Shown here piece after piece: positions 53,451 through 62,356 of a DNA stretch of 64,000 nt (position 1 is the stretch's first letter; each line of letters opens with the position of its first letter). The position numbers and the translations under genes were made by a program. This DNA is from Catellicoccus marimammalium (GTDB lineage Bacteria; Bacillota; Bacilli; Lactobacillales; Catellicoccaceae). The notes below the pieces were generated by a model. That model made no database searches. It saw only the letters and a program-made list of their open reading frames with translations, and was not told where the DNA came from. The stretch is from assembly GCF_965139335.1 (NCBI RefSeq), contig NZ_CBCSEL010000001.1. One strand, 5' to 3'.

Positions 53451-54743
53451 TTATAAGTTGTAGAATGAATCTAATCCACGGTATTCTGCAACTTCACCTA
53501 ATTGATCTTCAATACGTAATAATTGGTTGTATTTAGCAATACGGTCTGTACGGCTTAATGAACCAGTCTTAATTTGACCAGCATTTGTAGCAACAGCGAT
53601 GTCAGCGATTGTTGAATCTTCTGTTTCACCTGAACGGTGTGATACAACAGCTGTGTAGCCAGCTTCTTTAGCCATTTCGATTGCGTTAAATGTTTCTGTT
53701 AAAGTACCGATTTGGTTAACTTTGATTAAGATTGAGTTACCAATTCCTTTTTCGATACCTTGAGATAATTTTTCAGTGTTTGTTACGAATAAGTCGTCAC
53801 CTACTAATTGAACTTTGTTACCTAAACGTTCAGTTAATAATTTCCAACCATCCCAGTCGTTTTCATCCATACCATCTTCGATAGTAATGATTGGGTATTT
53901 GTTAACTAATTCTTCTAAGTAATCTACTTGTTCAGCAGGAGTACGTTTTGTACCTTTTTCACCTTCAAATTTAGTGTAGTCATATACACCGTCTTCGAAG
54001 AATTCTGAAGATGCACAGTCAAATCCGATGAATACATCTTTACCTGGTTCTAATCCAGCAGCTTTGATTGCTTCTAAGATAGTTTCTACAGCATCTTCTG
54101 TACCGTCGAAACGAGGAGCAAATCCACCTTCGTCACCAACAGATGTTTCTAATCCACGTTTTGATAAGATAGATTTTAATGCGTGGAATACTTCAGCACC
54201 CCAGCGTAAAGCTTCTTTAAATGAATCAGCACCTACTGGTAAGATCATGAATTCTTGGAAAGCGATTGGTGCGTCTGAGTGAGAACCACCGTTAACGATG
54301 TTCATCATTGGTGTAGGTAATACTTTAGTATTGAAACCACCTAAGTAGTGATATAAAGGTACTTCTAAGTAATCTGCAGCAGCACGAGCAACAGCAATAG
54401 ATACACCTAAGATTGCGTTTGCACCTAATTTAGCTTTGTTAGGAGTTCCATCTAATTCGATCATAGTTTTGTCGATTAACATTTGTTCACGAACATCCAT
54501 ACCGATGATTGCATCAGCAATAATGTTGTTTACGTTATCAACAGCTTTTTGAACCCCTTTACCTAAGTAACGACCTTTGTCGCCATCACGTAATTCAACA
54601 GCTTCGTATTCACCTGTTGAAGCTCCTGAAGGAACGATTCCACGACCAAAAGCACCGCTTTCAGTGTAAACTTCTACTTCGATTGTTGGGTTACCACGTG
54701 AGTCTAATACTTCGCGTGCATAAACGTCTGTAATAATTGACAT
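53451..54743 (-). CDS. eno: Enolase
   Basis: A 430-residue glycolytic enzyme, 2-phosphoglycerate to PEP. Motifs GDEGGFAP, FIGFDCASSEF, the metal ligand in TIEDGMDENDWDGW and the signature ILIKVNQIGTLTET are intact. Codon use is highly biased (GGT, GAA, TTA), as for the other glycolytic genes here. Its own extended -10 promoter lies between tpiA and eno. GGAGAG precedes the ATG. Confidence 0.98.
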   Translation of the reverse strand: MSIITDVYAREVLDSRGNPTIEVEVYTESGAFGRGIVPSGASTGEYEAVELRDGDKGRYLGKGVQKAVDNVNNIIADAIIGMDVREQMLIDKTMIELDGTPNKAKLGANAILGVSIAVARAAADYLEVPLYHYLGGFNTKVLPTPMMNIVNGGSHSDAPIAFQEFMILPVGADSFKEALRWGAEVFHALKSILSKRGLETSVGDEGGFAPRFDGTEDAVETILEAIKAAGLEPGKDVFIGFDCASSEFFEDGVYDYTKFEGEKGTKRTPAEQVDYLEELVNKYPIITIEDGMDENDWDGWKLLTERLGNKVQLVGDDLFVTNTEKLSQGIEKGIGNSILIKVNQIGTLTETFNAIEMAKEAGYTAVVSHRSGETEDSTIADIAVATNAGQIKTGSLSRTDRIAKYNQLLRIEDQLGEVAEYRGLDSFYNL

Positions 54744-54794
54744 TGTATATTCTCTCCTTTAACCTTAATGGATATATTTCTTATATCTTTTGTT

Positions 54795-54803
54795 ATTATA
54801 CCA
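54795..54803 (-). promoter_or_regulatory. Extended -10 promoter of eno
   Basis: TGGTATAAT on the minus strand, about 52 bases before the eno ATG. The perfect 13-base palindrome CCATAACTTATGG lies directly upstream (54801-54813) and overlaps the TGG. Confidence 0.6.
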
Positions 54804-54825
54804 TAAGTTATGGGTTTTGTTTATA

Positions 54826-55581
54826 TTATTTTACTGCATCTAATAATGCTAAGTATGAAGCTGGTTGTAAGCTTGCTCCACCAACTAAAGCACCGTCGAT
54901 GTTTTCTTCAGCCATGTATTCTTTGATGTTTTCTGGTTTTACAGATCCACCGTATTGAATACGTACGCTTTCAGCTACTTCTTTACCGTATAATTCTTCT
55001 ACAGTTGCACGAACAACACCACAAGTTTCGTTTGCAGTTTGTGCATCTGAAGATTTACCAGTTCCGATAGCCCAGATTGGTTCATAAGCAATTACTAAGT
55101 TTGCCACTTGTTCTGCTGTTAACCCTTCTAAAGCTGCTTTAATTTGACCAGAGATCCAGTCATTTGTTTCTCCGCTTTCGCGTTGTTCTAAGCTTTCACC
55201 ACAGCAAATAATTGGTGTCATACCATTTGCTAAAATAGCTTTTGCTTTTTTGTTGATGTCTTCATCTGTTTCATGGAAGTAATCACGACGTTCTGAATGT
55301 CCAATGATTACGTATTGGATACCCATATCAGCAATTGCTAATGGAGAGTTTTCTCCTGTGAATGCTCCATTATTTTCAAAGTAGCAGTTTTCTGCTGCTA
55401 ATTGTAATTGTGATCCTTTTGCTGCTTCAACCATTGGGTATAAGAATAAAGCAGGAGCACCGATTACAGAATCTACAGCATCATTTGATGGAATTTTATT
55501 TTTTACTTCTTCAACGAAAGCAATTGCTTCTTTCGCTGTTAAGTTCATTTTCCAGTTTCCAGCGATAATTGGTTTACGCAT
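54826..55581 (-). CDS. tpiA: Triosephosphate isomerase
   Basis: A 251-residue TIM barrel. The N-terminal GNWKMN (residues 8-13), catalytic histidine in IGHSERR (near 95) and catalytic glutamate in AYEPIWAIGTG (near 165) are present. GAGG lies seven bases before the ATG. It is 24 bases after pgk and probably in the same transcript. Confidence 0.97.
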   Translation of the reverse strand: MRKPIIAGNWKMNLTAKEAIAFVEEVKNKIPSNDAVDSVIGAPALFLYPMVEAAKGSQLQLAAENCYFENNGAFTGENSPLAIADMGIQYVIIGHSERRDYFHETDEDINKKAKAILANGMTPIICCGESLEQRESGETNDWISGQIKAALEGLTAEQVANLVIAYEPIWAIGTGKSSDAQTANETCGVVRATVEELYGKEVAESVRIQYGGSVKPENIKEYMAEENIDGALVGGASLQPASYLALLDAVK

Positions 55582-55605
55582 AATTTCACCTCAAAAAGTT
55601 ATCTA

Positions 55606-56799
55606 TTATTTATCAGAAATTGAATCTACACCTGGTAAAACTTTACCTTCTAAGTATTCTAAAGAAGCTCCGCCACCAGTTGAAATGTGTGAGAATTTAT
55701 CAGCAAAGCCTAAAGAAATTGCTGCTGCTGCTGAGTCTCCCCCACCGATAATTGTTGTAGCATCTTTTAAGTTAGCGATAGCTGCGCAAACGCCAACTGT
55801 ACCACGTTCGAAGTTGCTCATTTCGAATACACCCATAGGTCCATTCCAAATAACAGTTTTCGCATCTGCTAAAATTTGTGAATATAAAGCGATAGTTTCA
55901 GGTCCGATATCTAATCCCATTTGATCTGATGGAATTCCTTCTTCTAAACGATGACGTTCTGTTGGTGTATCGTTAGAAAATTCAGGAGTAGTAATTGCAT
56001 CTACAGCTAATACTAATTTATCGCCTGCTTTTTCCATTAATTCACGAGCTAATTCAATCTTATCTTCTTCTACTAAAGAAGTTCCGATTTCATAACCTTT
56101 AGCAGCGCAGAATGTATAAGTCATCCCTCCACCGATTAATACTTTGTCTGCTTTTGTTAATAAGTTTTCAATAACGTTAATTTTATCTGAAACTTTTGCT
56201 CCACCTAAGATAGCAACCATTGGACGTTCTGGATTGTCAACAGCACCACCGATGAAGTCGATTTCTTTTTGCATTAAGAAACCAGCAGCTGATGGTAAGT
56301 TAGATGCAATTCCAACGTTAGAAGCATGTGCACGGTGAGCAGTACCAAATGCGTCGTTAACGAATACATCACCTAAAGATGCCCAGTATTTACCTAATTC
56401 AGCGTCGCATCCGCTTTCTTTTTTACCATCTACATCTTCAAAACGTGTATTTTCCATTAATAATACATCGCCATCTTTCATGTTTTCGATAGCAGCTTCT
56501 AATTCTTCTCCACGAGTAGCAGGTACGAATGTTACTTCTTTACCTAATACTTCACTTAAACGTTTAGCAACAGGAGCTAAAGATTTTCCTTCTTTATCTT
56601 CTTCTGTTTTTACACGTCCTAAGTGTGATAATAAGATTGCTTTACCACCGTTGTCGATGATATGTTGGATTGTTGGAGCAGCAGCAACGATACGGTTATC
56701 ATTTGTAATTACTCCATCTTTTAATGGAACATTAAAGTCTACGCGAACTAAGACTTTTTTCCCATTTACGTCTAAATCTTTGACTGTTTGTTTTGCCAT
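55606..56799 (-). CDS. pgk: Phosphoglycerate kinase
   Basis: A 397-residue enzyme of ATP formation in glycolysis. The N-terminal RVDFNVPL, the hinge LGGAKVSDKI near residue 200 and the nucleotide loop GGGDSAAA near 370 are intact. AGAGGAGG precedes the ATG. The gapA terminator lies before it; no clear promoter is seen in the gap, so read-through or a hidden promoter should drive pgk. Confidence 0.97.
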   Translation of the reverse strand: MAKQTVKDLDVNGKKVLVRVDFNVPLKDGVITNDNRIVAAAPTIQHIIDNGGKAILLSHLGRVKTEEDKEGKSLAPVAKRLSEVLGKEVTFVPATRGEELEAAIENMKDGDVLLMENTRFEDVDGKKESGCDAELGKYWASLGDVFVNDAFGTAHRAHASNVGIASNLPSAAGFLMQKEIDFIGGAVDNPERPMVAILGGAKVSDKINVIENLLTKADKVLIGGGMTYTFCAAKGYEIGTSLVEEDKIELARELMEKAGDKLVLAVDAITTPEFSNDTPTERHRLEEGIPSDQMGLDIGPETIALYSQILADAKTVIWNGPMGVFEMSNFERGTVGVCAAIANLKDATTIIGGGDSAAAAISLGFADKFSHISTGGGASLEYLEGKVLPGVDSISDK

Positions 56800-56833
56800 G
56801 GGATAGCCTCCTCTTTTGAATTTTCTTATATTA

Positions 56834-56869
56834 ACAAAAAAAGCGAGGAAGCGAATCGCTTCCTCGCTT
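56834..56869 (-). terminator. Terminator after gapA
   Basis: A 13-14-base stem AAGCGAGGAAGCGA with its complement and seven Ts on the minus strand; it divides gapA from pgk. Confidence 0.9.
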
Positions 56870-56909
56870 CAATAAGTTTCATTTTCAGAATAAAACGAAG
56901 TTTCTAAAA

Positions 56910-57917
56910 TTATTTAGCTAATTTTGCGAAGTATTCTAAAGTACGAACTAATTGAGATGTGTATGACATTTCGTTATCGTACCAAGAAACAGTTTTAACT
57001 AATTGTTTACCATCAACGTCCATAACTTTAGTTTGTGTAGCGTCGAATAATGAACCGTAGTTCATACCAACGATATCTGAAGAAACGATCATGTCTTCGT
57101 TGTAACCATATGATTCGTTAGCTACAGCTTTCATAGCTTCGTTAACTTCTTCAGCAGTAACGTTTTTATCTAAAACAGATACTAATTCAGTTAATGAACC
57201 TGTTGGTACTGGTACACGTTGAGCAGCTCCGTCTAATTTACCTGCTAATTCAGGGATTACTAAACCGATAGCTTTAGCAGCACCTGTTGAAGCTGGAACG
57301 ATGTTAGCAGCAGCAGCACGTGCACGACGCATATCTCCACCGCGGTGTGGACCGTCTAATGTCATTTGGTCACCAGTGTAACCGTGGATTGTTGTCATTA
57401 ATCCTTCAACAATTCCGAATTTATCGTTTAATGCTTTAGCCATTGGAGCTAAGCAGTTTGTAGTACATGAAGCACCAGAAATAACTGTTTCTTCTCCTGT
57501 TAATGTTTCATGGTTTACATTGTAAACGATTGTTGGTACGTCGTTACCAGCTGGAGCTGAGATAACAACTTTTTTAGCTCCACCTTTGATGTGAGCTTCA
57601 GCTTTTTCTTTAGATGTGAAGAATCCAGTACATTCTAAAACGATGTCTACTCCTAATTCTCCCCATGGTAATTCAGCTGGGTTAGGATTTGCTAAAATTT
57701 TAACAGCTTTACCGTTAACGATAAACTCACCGTCACCTAATTCAACTTCTCCGTTGAAACGACCTTGAGTTGTATCATATTTTAATAAATGAGCTAACAT
57801 AGCTGCATCTGTTAAGTCGTTGATTGCAACAACTTCAATTCCTTCTACTTCTTGGATACGACGGAAAGCTAAACGTCCGATACGACCAAATCCGTTAATA
57901 CCTACTTTTACTGTCAT
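56910..57917 (-). CDS. gapA: Glyceraldehyde-3-phosphate dehydrogenase
   Basis: A 335-residue NAD-dependent enzyme. The NAD loop GINGFGRIGR (residues 6-15) and the catalytic Cys151 in SGASCTTNCLAP are visible. Second gene of the cggR cluster, 69 bases after cggR, with AAGGAGG before the ATG. The strong terminator behind suggests that gapA is made in excess over the later glycolytic genes. Confidence 0.98.
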   Translation of the reverse strand: MTVKVGINGFGRIGRLAFRRIQEVEGIEVVAINDLTDAAMLAHLLKYDTTQGRFNGEVELGDGEFIVNGKAVKILANPNPAELPWGELGVDIVLECTGFFTSKEKAEAHIKGGAKKVVISAPAGNDVPTIVYNVNHETLTGEETVISGASCTTNCLAPMAKALNDKFGIVEGLMTTIHGYTGDQMTLDGPHRGGDMRRARAAAANIVPASTGAAKAIGLVIPELAGKLDGAAQRVPVPTGSLTELVSVLDKNVTAEEVNEAMKAVANESYGYNEDMIVSSDIVGMNYGSLFDATQTKVMDVDGKQLVKTVSWYDNEMSYTSQLVRTLEYFAKLAK

Positions 57918-57986
57918 TTGACATTTCCTCCTTAAGAAAATTCAAAAAATAATTTATTTTAAAGGGATAAACCTTTTAAAATCACG

Positions 57987-59018
57987 TTAATTTAATTGTT
58001 GGATACGATCTGCTGCACTTTGATCAGTAATCAAACAAGTTTGTTTTGGTGCTTGCTTCATATATCCACAAATTGCCTCTGCTTTTTTAACGCCGCCAGC
58101 TACGGCATAAATGAATGGGATATGATTAAGATCTTCTCTTAACAACCCTAAACGAGGAAGTTGGTAAATTACCTCTCCTCTTGCATTATAAAAGCATCCG
58201 AAACTTTCTGCAACTGCTTTTTCTTTTTTCAAAAAATTTATTTCATTTTCATCCATCTCTCGCAACGATGCCATCGAAATTGCATCCCCAATCCCATGGA
58301 TTACACAATCCGCTTGTTGTAAAAGTTTCAATATGCGTTGAATCGATGGTTCTTTTTGCAAAGACTGACAAGTTTCTTTTCGAATAGACTCTGGAACATA
58401 GAGTGGTAAATAACTTCCACCGACTTTTTGAGCCATTCGTTCACAAATCACATTAGCTTGCCATTCTGTCTCATTACCTAAAGCGCCTCTTCCTGACACA
58501 AAACATAAAGGATAATGAGAAGGTATTGCTTGCATAAACTCTGCAGTAGAACGCAAAGTAGAACCACCAAGCACTGCAATAATATTCTCTTTCTTTCGTA
58601 ATGTCCGATGAAGTTGTTCTGTCAAAACTGGCCCAAATTGTTCATAAACTTTTACATCTTCTGAACCATTCCCTGGAACAATGACTACTCTTTGAATCCC
58701 CAATTGTTGGGCAAGGAGCTGTTCTTGTTCTGACATAGATACTTCTTCTTTAAGAAGATTTTGCAGCTCACCTAATAAATGAACTCCTTCTGATGTTAAA
58801 CTCATTCCTTCACGAGAAACTTGAATTAATTGTTCTTTTTTCAAAAATTCAATCTCTGTCCGTAATGTCCGTTCACTCCAAGATAACCGATCTGCTAAGA
58901 CACGGCGTCCAATAGGAGCACACTTTTGAATTTCAGATAGTAGATGGTAACGCTTTTGAGCTACTTCTAATAAATCCGGAACCAAAGTATTTAAAGATAG
59001 CAACAATGAATCTTTCAC
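57987..59018 (-). CDS. cggR: Central glycolytic gene regulator CggR
   Basis: A 343-residue SorC-family repressor: N-terminal winged helix (about 30-85, LADRLSWSERTLRTEIEF) and C-terminal sugar-phosphate domain (VIVPGNGSEDV near 112, VLGGSTLRS near 150). In Bacillus subtilis CggR is relieved by fructose 1,6-bisphosphate. The start is GTG with AAGGAGGG seven bases upstream. First gene of the cggR-gapA-pgk-tpiA-eno cluster; the operator-like repeat lies just in front. Confidence 0.94.
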   Translation of the reverse strand: MKDSLLLSLNTLVPDLLEVAQKRYHLLSEIQKCAPIGRRVLADRLSWSERTLRTEIEFLKKEQLIQVSREGMSLTSEGVHLLGELQNLLKEEVSMSEQEQLLAQQLGIQRVVIVPGNGSEDVKVYEQFGPVLTEQLHRTLRKKENIIAVLGGSTLRSTAEFMQAIPSHYPLCFVSGRGALGNETEWQANVICERMAQKVGGSYLPLYVPESIRKETCQSLQKEPSIQRILKLLQQADCVIHGIGDAISMASLREMDENEINFLKKEKAVAESFGCFYNARGEVIYQLPRLGLLREDLNHIPFIYAVAGGVKKAEAICGYMKQAPKQTCLITDQSAADRIQQLN

Positions 59019-59037
59019 CGGCCATCCCTCCTTGTGG

Positions 59038-59073
59038 TTAATCTCTTGACCCAGAGAGTCTTTTTTTGACCCA
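59038..59073 (-). promoter_or_regulatory. Candidate CggR operator
   Basis: GGGTC occurs twice on the minus strand with a 20-base period, each followed by A-rich sequence and a GAC/AAC element. The B. subtilis CggR operator is two GGGAC-N-TGTC direct repeats of the same period between promoter and cggR. Confidence 0.6.
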
Positions 59074-59090
59074 CCAACATCAAAAAGGAA

Positions 59091-59108
59091 GTCGATTGAT
59101 TTATCGAC
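59091..59108 (-). other. 5' stem at the start of the cggR transcript
   Basis: GTCGAT/ATCGAC with a six-base loop, about 7-25 bases after the -10, near the expected transcription start. A 5' hairpin may protect the mRNA. Confidence 0.4.
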
Positions 59109-59114
59109 ACTTAT

Positions 59115-59142
59115 ATTCTATCACTTATGAAATGATTTTCAA
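59115..59142 (-). promoter_or_regulatory. cggR-gapA promoter
   Basis: TTGAAA, 16 bases, then TAGAAT on the minus strand; about 97 bases before the cggR start. Confidence 0.6.
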
Positions 59143-59217
59143 ATATATTATTCCTTATTTTTTTCTTTTTCTGAAAAAAAATTTTTCTTAAAACTTTATT
59201 TTCATTCTTGTGAAAAA

Positions 59218-60540
59218 TTATAAATCATCAAAACGCTTTCTTTTCGTTGTAGCAGGAATTCCTAATTCTTTACGATATTTTGCTATCGTTCGACGTGAAA
59301 CTTCGTATCCTTTTTCTTTTAATAAATCACTTAACTTTTGATCAGATAATGGTTTTCTCTTATCTTCGTCATTGATAAGCACACGCAATTCTTGCTGAAT
59401 TTTTTGTGCTGTAAGTTCTGCTTCATTGTCCGCTGAAAATTTTTGAACAAAGAAAGAACGTAATTCAAAAATCCCAAACCAAGTTTCGATATATTTCCCA
59501 TTCACAGCTCGACTAACTGTTGATTCATGAATCCCCAATTTCTCTGCAACCTCTTTTAAGGATAATGCATGTAAAGGATGATCAGGTTGTAAAAAGAAAT
59601 CAATTTGTGCTTCTACAATTTGCTGCCCAACAGATAAAATCGTCTCATTTCTTTGAGCTAAGCTTCGTTGTAGCCACTCTACCTCATTTTTCTTTTCAAT
59701 CATAAATGATTTTTCTTCCTTGGTACTTTGATTGAACATCGCTTGATAATAATCATTTGTAAAATTAATTTGCGGCATATTACCAAAGTTTAATGTCAAA
59801 TGTAGTCCCTCATGATCTTTTGATAATGAAAGTTCTGGGATTAATAAAATTTCTTTTACTTCTTGAAAAATAGCCCCAGGATTGGGAGTTAATGTTAAAA
59901 CATAATCAAAAATTTGTTGAATATCTGATAATTTACAATCATATTTCTTTGCCAAATCGTTCCAATTACGATGCACAAAGTCTAGGAAATTTTCTTCTAA
60001 AATAATATAAGCTAACGGTGGAGAATATGGATCACGTTCAATTTGTAATAACAAACATTCTTGTAAATCTCTCGCTCCAATTCCTGCAGGTTCTAGTTGC
60101 TGTAATAAAGTTAATGCATCTAGATAAAGCAAATATTCTTCATGTCTTGGATATTCTTGTTTTAAATCGATGGTTAAATAGCCATTTTCATCAATAAAAT
60201 CTAAAAGATGAATCATTGCATTTCGAATAGCACTTTTTCGATAATTCAAGTGGATTTGTTCTCGCAATGAATCATAGAGAGAAGTTCTTTGATCTGAAAT
60301 TTGTGCTAACCAATCAAAATCTTCTTTTTCAGTATAAGATTTTAAATTGTTGACTAAAAACTGCTCTTTATAGTCACGATTGTATTCTAAAAATGGATTT
60401 TCTAATGATTTCTGTTCAATAAAATGAACTAATTCTTCAGTGCTATCATTGAGCAATTGAATGGATTGTTGCAATTGCTGTGTTAATAATAACTTCTGTT
60501 TTTGAACTTGCGCTTGTTTGTGTTGTAAACTTTGTTTCAT
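59218..60540 (-). CDS. rpoN: RNA polymerase sigma-54 factor RpoN
   Basis: A 440-residue alternative sigma factor. Glutamine-rich region I (about 1-50, LLLTQQLQQSIQLLN), core-binding region (about 90-220), helix-turn-helix with GIHESTVSRAVNGKY near 355, and the RpoN box SRRTIAKYRKELGIP near 417 for the -24 element. In enterococci and relatives sigma-54 serves PTS operons with LevR-type activators; no such operon is in the window. Start: the ATG at 60540 with AGGGA nearby; an in-frame GTG at 60561 has no ribosome site. Confidence 0.94.
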   Translation of the reverse strand: MKQSLQHKQAQVQKQKLLLTQQLQQSIQLLNDSTEELVHFIEQKSLENPFLEYNRDYKEQFLVNNLKSYTEKEDFDWLAQISDQRTSLYDSLREQIHLNYRKSAIRNAMIHLLDFIDENGYLTIDLKQEYPRHEEYLLYLDALTLLQQLEPAGIGARDLQECLLLQIERDPYSPPLAYIILEENFLDFVHRNWNDLAKKYDCKLSDIQQIFDYVLTLTPNPGAIFQEVKEILLIPELSLSKDHEGLHLTLNFGNMPQINFTNDYYQAMFNQSTKEEKSFMIEKKNEVEWLQRSLAQRNETILSVGQQIVEAQIDFFLQPDHPLHALSLKEVAEKLGIHESTVSRAVNGKYIETWFGIFELRSFFVQKFSADNEAELTAQKIQQELRVLINDEDKRKPLSDQKLSDLLKEKGYEVSRRTIAKYRKELGIPATTKRKRFDDL

Positions 60541-60577
60541 ATTTTCCCTGTCTCTTTTCACATCTTGAATACGCTTT

Positions 60578-60586
60578 ATTATAGCA
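60578..60586 (-). promoter_or_regulatory. Extended -10 promoter of rpoN
   Basis: TGCTATAAT on the minus strand, 38 bases before the rpoN start. Confidence 0.6.
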
Positions 60587-60645
60587 TAATCATTTTTTAT
60601 ATTCTCCCCCTTCTTTTGTAATATTCTTCTTTCTCTTTATGAATG

Positions 60646-60654
60646 TGCTATAAT
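60646..60654 (+). promoter_or_regulatory. Extended -10 promoter of clpP
   Basis: TGCTATAAT on the plus strand, 27 bases before clpP; the same sequence occurs divergently for rpoN 60 bases away. No CtsR box (GGTCAAA repeat) is seen. Confidence 0.6.
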
Positions 60655-60680
60655 GAAAGAAAAACGAAAGGAGCTCAATT

Positions 60681-61274
60681 ATGAATTTAATTCCAACTGT
60701 AATTGAACAAACTTCACGTGGAGAACGTTCTTATGACATTTACTCTCGCTTATTAAAAGATCGCATCGTAATGTTAAGCGGTGAAGTCAACGATGATATG
60801 GCAAATTCTATCATTGCCCAACTACTATTTTTAGATGCACAAGATCCTGAAAAAGATATTTATTTATATATTAATTCTCCAGGAGGAAGCGTATCTGCTG
60901 GCTTAGCTATTTTTGATACGATGAACTTTGTAAAAGCAGATGTCCAAACGATTGTTTTAGGAATGGCTGCTTCTATGGGAAGTTTCTTATTAACAGCAGG
61001 AGCGAAAGGAAAACGTTTTGCTTTACCAAATGCAGAAGTAATGATTCACCAACCTCTTGGCGGTGCGCAAGGGCAAGCGACAGAAATCGATATTGCAGCT
61101 CGTCATATTTTACAAACTCGTGAACGCCTAAATAAAATTTTAGCGGAACGTACAGGCCAACCATTAGAAAAGATCAATCGTGATACAGAACGTGATAATT
61201 ACATGACTGCACAAGAAGCAAAAGAATATGGCCTTGTCGATGAAGTATTAACTTCAAGTAATGAAATTAAATAA
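60681..61274 (+). CDS. clpP: ATP-dependent Clp protease proteolytic subunit
   Basis: A 197-residue serine peptidase. The triad is Ser98 (GMAASMGSFLL), His123 (MIHQPLGG) and Asp172. ClpP tetradecamers degrade unfolded and regulatory proteins with ClpC/ClpX/ClpE. AAAGGAG lies seven bases before the ATG. Monocistronic, with own promoter and terminator. Confidence 0.98.
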   Translation: MNLIPTVIEQTSRGERSYDIYSRLLKDRIVMLSGEVNDDMANSIIAQLLFLDAQDPEKDIYLYINSPGGSVSAGLAIFDTMNFVKADVQTIVLGMAASMGSFLLTAGAKGKRFALPNAEVMIHQPLGGAQGQATEIDIAARHILQTRERLNKILAERTGQPLEKINRDTERDNYMTAQEAKEYGLVDEVLTSSNEIK

Positions 61275-61286
61275 TTAAACTCATTT

Positions 61287-61332
61287 CCTCGAATTTTAAG
61301 TGTATTTCATTTGAAATTCGAGGATTTTTCTT
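61287..61332 (+). terminator. Terminator of clpP
   Basis: CCTCGAATTT/AAATTCGAGG ten-base stem, 17-base loop, followed by ATTTTTCTTTT. Confidence 0.85.
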
Positions 61333-61354
61333 TTCTCAATTAAAGGTTTATTTA

Positions 61355-61363
61355 TGATATAAT
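61355..61363 (+). promoter_or_regulatory. Extended -10 promoter of the hydroxyacid dehydrogenase
   Basis: TGATATAAT on the plus strand, 43 bases before the ATG. Confidence 0.6.
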
Positions 61364-61406
61364 GAAAGTGCTTACAATAAAAGTTAAAAGAAAGAAGGAA
61401 TCTTCT

Positions 61407-62309
61407 ATGCGTAAAGTAGGAATTATTGGTTTAGGTCATGTGGGGGTAACGGTAGCGTATACCTTGATTACAAAAGGAATCGTGGATGAATTAGTTTGTA
61501 TCGATACCGATGAAAAAAAAGCAAAAGCTGAATTTTATGATTTTTCTGATGCACTAGCAATTTTACCTAATCAACCTCATATCATTATGAATTCTTATGA
61601 AGCATTAGCCGATGCAGATATTATTATTACTGCTTTTGGTGACATTCGTCTTTCCGTTGAAGGAAATGATCGTTTTGGAGAATTATCATTAAATGCTAAA
61701 AATGCAAAAGAAGTGGGTCAAAAATTAAAAGCAATTCAATTTGATGGAATTTTACTAAATATTTCTAATCCTTGTGATGTAATTTGTGCTTTATTACAAC
61801 ACTATACAGGATTACCAAAAGAACGCGTATTAGGTACGGGGACTTCTCTAGATACTGCTCGTATGAAACGTGCCTTAGCTCAACATTACAACGTTGCTAG
61901 CAATAATATTAGTGGCTATGTATTGGGTGAACATGGAGATTCTCAATTTATTGCTTGGTCTACCGTTCAAGTAAATCATCTTCCATTTTCTATTTCTGAA
62001 GCTGAAACAAAAGAATTAGAAGAAAAAACTCGTAATGGTGCTTGGACGATTGTTGAAGGAAAAGGATATACTTCATACGGAATTGCTAGTTGTGCCGTGG
62101 AAATTGTCAATGCTATTTTTAATGATGCGCATCAATTACTTGTCGTTTCTACTCCATTTAACGAAGAAGAAACTTATATTGGATACCCAGCAATTATTGG
62201 TGCTAAGGGCATTGTAGATACGATTGAACTTCCTTTATCTCAAAAAGAAAAAGAAGAATTAGCAAAAACTGCTCAAATGATCCAAGAAAAAATTGATCAT
62301 TCTTTATAA
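61407..62309 (+). CDS. L-2-hydroxyacid dehydrogenase (L-2-hydroxyisocaproate dehydrogenase-like)
   Basis: A 300-residue LDH/MDH-family enzyme reducing 2-oxo acids with NADH. NAD loop GLGHVG (residues 8-13), NISNPCDVI near 125, the catalytic Asp/Arg region GTSLDTARM and the catalytic His in GEHGDSQF near 180. The motif GTGT-LDTARM and the length resemble the hydroxyisocaproate dehydrogenases of lactic bacteria more than the 315-325-residue fructose-bisphosphate-activated L-LDH. Substrate not proved. Start ATG at 61407 with GAAGGA seven bases upstream; the frame is open to 61362 but lacks signals. Confidence 0.85.
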   Translation: MRKVGIIGLGHVGVTVAYTLITKGIVDELVCIDTDEKKAKAEFYDFSDALAILPNQPHIIMNSYEALADADIIITAFGDIRLSVEGNDRFGELSLNAKNAKEVGQKLKAIQFDGILLNISNPCDVICALLQHYTGLPKERVLGTGTSLDTARMKRALAQHYNVASNNISGYVLGEHGDSQFIAWSTVQVNHLPFSISEAETKELEEKTRNGAWTIVEGKGYTSYGIASCAVEIVNAIFNDAHQLLVVSTPFNEEETYIGYPAIIGAKGIVDTIELPLSQKEKEELAKTAQMIQEKIDHSL

Positions 62310-62311
62310 AA

Positions 62312-62348
62312 TAAAAACTCTCGAAGGAAACACTTCGAGAGTTTTTTG
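62312..62348. terminator. Bidirectional terminator
   Basis: AACTCTCGAAG/CTTCGAGAGTT stem with a six-base loop, T run on the plus strand and T-rich on the minus strand, between convergent genes. Confidence 0.88.
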
Positions 62349-62356
62349 TATTTATT

